This document shows, in pieces, positions 58,744 to 64,000 of a stretch of 64,000 bases of DNA. The notes beneath the pieces are model-generated. The model was not told the DNA's origin. It worked only from the letters and a program-made list of their open reading frames with translations, and did no database searches. Both the position numbers and the translations under genes were made by a program. Position 1 is the stretch's first letter; each line of letters opens with the position of its first letter. The stretch is from CAZOVB01 sp964583095 (GTDB taxonomy: Bacteria; Planctomycetota; Phycisphaerae; SM23-33), in contig CAZOVB010000005.1 of the NCBI GenBank assembly GCA_964583095.1, positions 1-64,000 of the forward strand. The letters are read 5' to 3'.

Positions 58744-61700
58744 GGTAGCTGCACCTTTTTTCTAACCAGCCACTCAGCGGAAGCGGCCGAAAAAATCAGA
58801 ATCAACAGCGGCCAGGAGTCCCACAATCGCCAGTCGTCGGTGAAGATGCGAACCTGGCTTTGCCTTCCCAGACGGGGAAGAATCTCCCTGGCTCCGGCCG
58901 GCTCGGTGACCAGGCCCCCCGTTGCGGCAGCAAGCGAAGAAAGAACGTCTCGGTCCCTGCCCAGCCGGGCCAGTTCCTCCCCCAGTCCCGCCCGGACGAC
59001 AAAGGAGGTCTCCACGCCCGCAGGCGCCCCTGCCTCGGCCTCCAGGAGCTGCTGGACAGTCTGTCCCTGCAAGGCCGCAGTGTAGACACCCTCGGCCATC
59101 GGGTCCATTTTGACACTGTAGTCACCCCGCTCGGGATTGGTCAAGGCAAGCTCAGCCCGACGCACCTCCTTGCCCGAGGCATCGAGAATCCGCACTTCCA
59201 TGTCCTCGGTGATCACCGGTTGATAGTCCGAGTCGATCAGGCGGGCGCGGATTTCGATCGGCTCGTCGGTATTGTACCGGATCCGATCGGTCCCCATGCG
59301 CACCTGCCCGCTGCCTCCGCGGAGGCGATCGGCCGTAGCCCATCGCATGACCTGGCCCCAGAAGCGATGGTGGAGTCGATCTCCCACGCGGTAGCGAAGC
59401 CGCCACGTCCGATCGAACGTGAGCATGAGCACCTTCCCCCGACCGGCGGACTGGAGGCAGATCAGCGCCCGGTTGCGGCGGTATTCCCGCAGACGCCGGC
59501 GATAATCGCTGAGCTGCCTGGCCGAGGCACCGGGCTCCGGAGTTGCAGGCCTCTGGGGATCCACCTCGCTTCGGGCATAAGCCAGCACCTGGGCCGAACC
59601 CCGGGCCCTGCAAAAACGGTGACGCCAGAAAATCTCGGGCATCGTCTCCCAGGCCGCCTGATTCGCTTTGCGATCCTCGGCCAGTTGACCCAGGCTGTGC
59701 GACCTGCCCTCGCCGGTCAGGCGAAGGCGAAAGCCCCTGTCAAAGCCTTCCAGAAGGTCCGCCCGGGCCGGGGCCTCGTCGGCGTCGCCAGAAGAAGCCT
59801 CCCCGGTCAACTCCACCGGAAGCAGGTCCCGGAGCTTGCGGTCTGTCCAGGCGTGAGGCATGAAGTTCGCCCCGGCCGAGACGATCAACGTCCCGCCCTT
59901 TCGCAAAACGAAATCTTCCAGGGCCCGGTGGTCCTCATCTCGAAGGGTTTCGGGATCCACGTCGCCCAGGAAGATCACATCGAATTTGAGCCACTGATCG
60001 ATAATCTCCTCGCGCCGCTGATCGTCGGTCATTGTTTCATCGAGCCGGCCGGGAAGGGCGGTTGCTTCCACCTGCCCCTCCGGCGCCCCGACGCCGGCGG
60101 GGATCTTCTGCTCGTTGGATTCCTCGGCAGCTATCCGATCCGGTTGAAGCAGGACATACTGGAGCTTGACGTCCGGATCGCGATCGGAGAAAAGATTCTT
60201 GAGGTATCGGAATTCCCAGCGGGGCCTGCCTTCCACCAGCAACAGGCGGATCCGATCGTCGCGAACCGCCAGGGTCAGCTCGTGGCTGTTGTTCTGCTCA
60301 AGCGCCTCGCCCCGGACCGGATCGAGCAGCAGTCGATACGGGTGCAACCCTTCACCCTCGGGCGTATGACCAAGCTGCACCTGCGTCACAAAGGAATCCG
60401 AGGGGACCTCGATCTTCCTGGAAGCCACCTGCGCATCCCCCTCCATCAGGCGCAGGTGAAGCTCCTTGCCCTTGAGTCCTTCCGCCCAGAGACGAGCGCG
60501 GAGCTCGAAACGTTCTCCGGGTCTGAGGACCGCCGGTGCCTGGATTCTCGCAATGGCTGCATCCCGGGGGGGGCGCCGGGCCCCGACCAGGACCGACGCG
60601 ACCGGGACATCCCCCGCCTGGAGGCGACGCCTCTGCCGGGCGATCTTCTCCCGATCCGTCACCGCCCCGTCGGAAACCACGATCACCCCGCTGAGTTGCT
60701 CGGAACCCACCGAATCCAGCACCGACTCCAGGGCCTGGGCCAGGTTGGTTTCTTTCCCATCCCGGCTGCGCAGCTTCGCCTCCGGATCAATCGGATCCCG
60801 CAAGGCATCGGGGCTGATCTGCTCGAGCCGGGAGGCAAAACGGTACAGCCGAAGCTGGTACTTGCTTGAGATGCTCTCCAGCAGGCTCTGGGAGCTGCCC
60901 GGGCCTGTCATGCTCTGGAGCACCTGGCGCCCGATGGCGGCTCGGCTGCGGTAGGCGACCTGGTCGATCTTCTCCCGCAGCTCGGGCCCCAGCGCATCGT
61001 GGAACGCCGCGTCGACCTCTCGGGCAAGCTGCGTGATTTCCCCGAGCAGCAGCGAAAGGTTCGACGAAGCGGCGGAAAGATCGTCAGCCAGCGCTTCGCT
61101 TTGGTTGGGAAGCTGGGCCCTTCGCATCGGATCGGTAATCCGGACAGCCCGGGCCAGGGCATCGACCGTGCCGGTCTGCAGCCTGGCCGCAACGGAGACC
61201 AGGCGAGTCTGGACGGCCTGGGACAGCTCCAGTTGGGGCTGGTCAACGGGACTCCGCAAAGCCCGGTGGGATTGGCGCGCCTGGTTCAGGGCCTCGTCGA
61301 GCCTTTGATGCATGCTTTGTGCGTGGTTGCGAAGGTACTCGACGCGCCGGCGGGGCGTTACGGATTTGAGCTCTTCCAGCGGCCGGCGGAGTGTCTCGAT
61401 CTCTTCCTGAAGTGTCCCGAGATTCTGCCGGACCGCCTCGAACCTGTAGGGACGCGGGGGAACGTCCATTTCCAGCAGCTCGGCAAGCCTGATGCGTTCA
61501 GGCAGCGAAAGCCCGGTGTCCTGGACGTACATCGATGCCGAATCGTCCACCAGAACCGCCACGTAGCGAAGGTCTTCTTCCCGGTGAGTCCGCACCAGAA
61601 CCGGCTGAGCCAGCAGGAAGATCAGCAGCCCGGCCAGAAACACCCGCAAGGTCGGAAGGATCCACCGCGCCCAGCGCGAGACCGCTGTGAGTTCCAACCG

Positions 61701-61979
61701 GTACATCGCTGCAATGGCCTCGACGGCCAGAGCCCCCAGCAGCCCCAGCCCCCACAGCGGCAACTGGGTCATCAGCACGACCCGGCGACCGAGAAGCTCC
61801 AGGCTCGCCTGCAAGCAGAGCCCGCCGATCAGGACTCCGATCAAAGGTCGAAACTTCCGCCAAAGAGGCCTTGGCGAAATCGTCCCGGCATGCAGCATCG
61901 CCCACAGGGCTGCCAGTCCACCGGCCAGGACAGCCACAAGCCAGGTATCCATCTGCGAAATCATGGCAAGGGGGTTCAT
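58740..61979 (-). CDS. VWA-domain membrane protein with glutamine-amidotransferase-like domain (Bat-type)
   Basis: 1079 residues from ATG 61979, which overlaps the preceding stop as ATGA. Three hydrophobic helices lie in the first ~120 residues, then a von Willebrand factor A domain with the MIDAS-like motif VDDSASM and SGVIVVSDGAVTD. Later segments (RLLLVEGRPRWEFRYLKNLF, DVIFLGDVDP, TLIVSAGANFMPHAW) match the class I glutamine amidotransferase-like fold without a catalytic Cys triad, and a C-terminal helix anchors the end. MoxR ATPases usually act on such VWA proteins. It is the second gene of the envelope cluster. Confidence 0.87.
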   Translation of the reverse strand: MNPLAMISQMDTWLVAVLAGGLAALWAMLHAGTISPRPLWRKFRPLIGVLIGGLCLQASLELLGRRVVLMTQLPLWGLGLLGALAVEAIAAMYRLELTAVSRWARWILPTLRVFLAGLLIFLLAQPVLVRTHREEDLRYVAVLVDDSASMYVQDTGLSLPERIRLAELLEMDVPPRPYRFEAVRQNLGTLQEEIETLRRPLEELKSVTPRRRVEYLRNHAQSMHQRLDEALNQARQSHRALRSPVDQPQLELSQAVQTRLVSVAARLQTGTVDALARAVRITDPMRRAQLPNQSEALADDLSAASSNLSLLLGEITQLAREVDAAFHDALGPELREKIDQVAYRSRAAIGRQVLQSMTGPGSSQSLLESISSKYQLRLYRFASRLEQISPDALRDPIDPEAKLRSRDGKETNLAQALESVLDSVGSEQLSGVIVVSDGAVTDREKIARQRRRLQAGDVPVASVLVGARRPPRDAAIARIQAPAVLRPGERFELRARLWAEGLKGKELHLRLMEGDAQVASRKIEVPSDSFVTQVQLGHTPEGEGLHPYRLLLDPVRGEALEQNNSHELTLAVRDDRIRLLLVEGRPRWEFRYLKNLFSDRDPDVKLQYVLLQPDRIAAEESNEQKIPAGVGAPEGQVEATALPGRLDETMTDDQRREEIIDQWLKFDVIFLGDVDPETLRDEDHRALEDFVLRKGGTLIVSAGANFMPHAWTDRKLRDLLPVELTGEASSGDADEAPARADLLEGFDRGFRLRLTGEGRSHSLGQLAEDRKANQAAWETMPEIFWRHRFCRARGSAQVLAYARSEVDPQRPATPEPGASARQLSDYRRRLREYRRNRALICLQSAGRGKVLMLTFDRTWRLRYRVGDRLHHRFWGQVMRWATADRLRGGSGQVRMGTDRIRYNTDEPIEIRARLIDSDYQPVITEDMEVRILDASGKEVRRAELALTNPERGDYSVKMDPMAEGVYTAALQGQTVQQLLEAEAGAPAGVETSFVVRAGLGEELARLGRDRDVLSSLAAATGGLVTEPAGAREILPRLGRQSQVRIFTDDWRLWDSWPLLILIFSAASAEWLVRKKVQLP

Positions 61980-64000
61980 CGCGACACCGTCGCTTTCCCG
62001 GCCGATTTCTTCCCGGCTGCGAAGGAGGGGGACTCTGAGCGGCGGAGCTTCTTGAACGATGCGATTTCCTGGCTTTCCGAGCTCAGGTCGATCGCCCGGG
62101 CCTGGGAAATGCGTCGCTTCAGGGCAATCCACCTGGCCAGGGCCGTCTCGGCCAGGAGCATCCCCAGGGCCCCCAGGGCCAGCCAGAGCCAGATCTCCTC
62201 GCCGGGCACCCGCCCGGAAAGCGTCGATACCATCTCCTGGCCAGAGCGGGCCCAAAGCCACGAGACCCCCGCCTCCTGCAGTACTTCGGCCGGCTGGGAC
62301 AGCGCCGATTCACTCAGCGCCCTCAGGCGCCCTTCGGCCCCATCGCGTCGGACGGTAAAGGCCAGGCCTCCAAGCGGATCGCGCATGGTCGGCAGGTACG
62401 GAGCCAGCCCGGGCGGCAGCTGAATTCTGTAGAGTCCCGGCTGCTGGGTCCGACTGCACACCAGGCTCACGGCCTGGTCGGTTCGAATCAGCCGACCCTC
62501 CACGAGATCTCCCGAGGGAGTGAGGATCTCCAGTGAATCCAGCCCCATCGTCGCGCTGATAATCGCGGGATAGCCGCTTTCGCCTTCGGTGAAGATGCCG
62601 GGGGGTTTGAGAATCTGCATCCGCCCTCCGGGGGGTTTCCAGGACAGGCGGATTCCCGCAGCCCGCAGGGATTCGGTATAGTCGATGCGCAGGTCGTAGA
62701 TACGATCTGCCTCGAGCTGGACCTTCACTTCCACCGGATCGTGATGGTAGTACCAGCGATCGATGAGCTTCTTGTCATCCAGCCACAGGCGGATGTTGTC
62801 ATCGGCCCAGAGGCTCAGGACATACTGACCGCTCTTGTCGGGCTGGAGGTTGCCCTCCCACCGAACACTGAAGCGATCGGCGGGAACCTTCGAAGCCGGG
62901 GCATCCTGTCCCCAGTCGTAATCGAGTGTCGGATCGATCCGCGTCAGGACCGGATTCTCGAACTTCTCATCCTTGTAATAGGTACCTTCCAGCCCGCCCG
63001 TTCGGGCACCGCGGCGGCGCGTCAGGTCCAGCACGAGCCGGGCCCCCGGGGCCAGGTCCCCCTGCTGGGCGGAGATATCCGCCAGGGCATAGACGGCTTC
63101 GTGCATCATCACCGGGAAGCAGGCCAGCGAGGCAAGATTCGTCTCCGGCTGATGGGGCGTCGTAGCCAGTAGCGCGATTCTTCCCTGCGACCAGCGCCGC
63201 TGCACAAGGAAGGGTTCGCCGGTATCCAGTCGCCCTCCCACCTGGACCGAAGCGTCCTGCAGGTCCGGCTGAAGTTGCCAGTAAGCCGAGAGCAGCAGGT
63301 TCTCTTGCCCGCTGTGTGCTCGGCGGAGTTTCTCCAGAACCGGCGGAGAGAAGCTTTGCGCGTCGGGCCGGGCCGGGGACTCGGGCGTCTTCCAGCGCGC
63401 CAACAGGGCAGGCAGGACCCGTCGGCCCGACTCGTCTCGCCACTCGTTGTAAAACGTGCTCGGGTTGCCGGGATCGGATTCGCCCAGCAGCGCACCGGCC
63501 CCGGGCAGGATGAAGAGCCCACCGCCCCGCGCAACCTTGGCCAGGAGACGATCGGCCAGTTCGGAGGGCAGTCGGGGCACATCGGCAAGGATCACCACCG
63601 AGTACTTCTGGAGATCCAGCAGATTGCCAACGTCGGCGGCGGAGATGATATCCGTCCGGACCAGCAGATCTTCCGACTCGGCGGCATCGAGTTGCTCCGA
63701 GAGAGGAGACAGGGCCCGGGCGATGTTCTCCCCGGCCCCCTGGGACATCCCGGATCCGTCGATGACCAGAACATGAAGCCGCTCGATGACATCCAGGACC
63801 GATCGACTCACGTCGTCGGCAGGCAGATCGTCCTCCACCACCAGCCGGGCGGTCAGGACGTGGCGGCCTGATGTGTCGAACCGGTGCTTGAATCGCACGC
63901 TCCGGGTCGCATCGGGGAGCACCTGGCCCAGGGGAACTTCCAGGGGCTCCTGCCCGTCGATGGTCAACTGCACCTGCGAAGCCGTCATCGGACTGCTGCC
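61976..64000 (-). CDS. BatA-like membrane protein with inserted PA14 domain (5' end outside window)
   Basis: At least 670 residues are visible and the reading frame stays open to the window edge. Visible parts in order: a beta domain, a GATase-like fold (HVLVIDGSGMSQGAGENI, VVILADVPRLPSELAD, GGGLFILPGAGALLG), a PA14 carbohydrate-binding domain (GTYYKDEKFENP to IRLSWKPPGG) and a C-terminal membrane helix (IWLWLALGALGMLLAETALA). The N-terminal VWA or BatA part presumably lies beyond 64000. The stop overlaps the next gene's ATG. Confidence 0.83.
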   Translation of the reverse strand, partial: GSSPMTASQVQLTIDGQEPLEVPLGQVLPDATRSVRFKHRFDTSGRHVLTARLVVEDDLPADDVSRSVLDVIERLHVLVIDGSGMSQGAGENIARALSPLSEQLDAAESEDLLVRTDIISAADVGNLLDLQKYSVVILADVPRLPSELADRLLAKVARGGGLFILPGAGALLGESDPGNPSTFYNEWRDESGRRVLPALLARWKTPESPARPDAQSFSPPVLEKLRRAHSGQENLLLSAYWQLQPDLQDASVQVGGRLDTGEPFLVQRRWSQGRIALLATTPHQPETNLASLACFPVMMHEAVYALADISAQQGDLAPGARLVLDLTRRRGARTGGLEGTYYKDEKFENPVLTRIDPTLDYDWGQDAPASKVPADRFSVRWEGNLQPDKSGQYVLSLWADDNIRLWLDDKKLIDRWYYHHDPVEVKVQLEADRIYDLRIDYTESLRAAGIRLSWKPPGGRMQILKPPGIFTEGESGYPAIISATMGLDSLEILTPSGDLVEGRLIRTDQAVSLVCSRTQQPGLYRIQLPPGLAPYLPTMRDPLGGLAFTVRRDGAEGRLRALSESALSQPAEVLQEAGVSWLWARSGQEMVSTLSGRVPGEEIWLWLALGALGMLLAETALARWIALKRRISQARAIDLSSESQEIASFKKLRRSESPSFAAGKKSAGKATVSR

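Noticed and set aside
58860..60869. 669-codon open frame on the plus strand opposite the VWA gene
   Set aside because: Translation is rich in Pro/Arg/Gln/His without domain signals; the minus-strand gene explains the region.

Overview
This looks like a chromosomal segment of a Planctomycetota bacterium, probably of the Phycisphaerae type. I infer this from the high GC content (about 60-63% by eye), a PEP-CTERM secreted protein ending in VPEPAT plus an arginine tail, a Cys-type sulfatase with an anaerobic sulfatase maturase, a BatA/VWA/glutamine-amidotransferase-like/coiled-coil surface cluster, and a XylR-type regulator. No phage, insertion sequence, CRISPR array or rRNA operon was recognised. 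The only RNA gene I can support is a tRNA-Gln(TTG).

Layout. 1-3.6 kb: the 3' end of a chemoreceptor gene and its terminator, a 5'-truncated UroD-like methyltransferase, a small membrane protein, an HTH-plus-two-TM protein and an OmpA-domain lipoprotein. 3.6-9.9 kb: der (minus), a MoxR ATPase, a HEAT-repeat exported protein, a DtxR-type regulator overlapping a FeoA-like gene, and a lipoprotein PPIase. 9.9-13.7 kb: an AlaC-like aminotransferase overlapping a divergent RnfC/RnfD-like pair. 13.7-19.7 kb: short transcription units (GT39-like membrane protein, queE, queD, YihY, sulfatase maturase, membrane protein, RHH protein), several with promoters placed so close to the ATG that the mRNA should be leaderless. 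19.9-23.4 kb: a large secreted beta-helix/LamG protein. 23.5-26.2 kb: rpsP-trmD-rplS-yraN-tatD, without rimM. 26.2-27.8 kb: a sulfatase (minus).

27.9-35.0 kb (minus) is a housekeeping operon read as tRNA-Gln, glmU N-domain, prs, ctc/rplY, pth, rpsF, ssb, rpsR, rplI, dnaB, from a strong promoter near 34.98 kb. 35.3-37.7 kb: a full-length chemoreceptor. 37.8-44.2 kb: accessory genes (PEP-CTERM protein, XylR-type and IclR-type regulators, a tandem QueG-like iron-sulfur protein, a GH5-like hydrolase). 44.3-47.2 kb: a zinc uptake operon headed by a small RHH/zinc-ribbon protein with a perfect palindrome inside its promoter. 47.2-53.7 kb: a membrane protein, PilZ, PBP4-type carboxypeptidase, two CNNM/CorC proteins and a degenerate metallo-beta-lactamase fold protein. 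53.8-64 kb (minus): a translationally coupled envelope cluster of a BatA-like protein with a PA14 domain, a VWA membrane protein, a 1296-residue coiled-coil protein and a prenyltransferase-fold secreted protein.

The most interesting items are the RnfC/RnfD-like pair, which has lost the usual flavin/NADH motifs; the RHH/zinc-ribbon regulator of the zinc transporter; the DtxR/FeoA pair with an operator-like repeat; the shared acidic tails of three proteins in one ribosomal operon; and the cluster of leaderless promoters.
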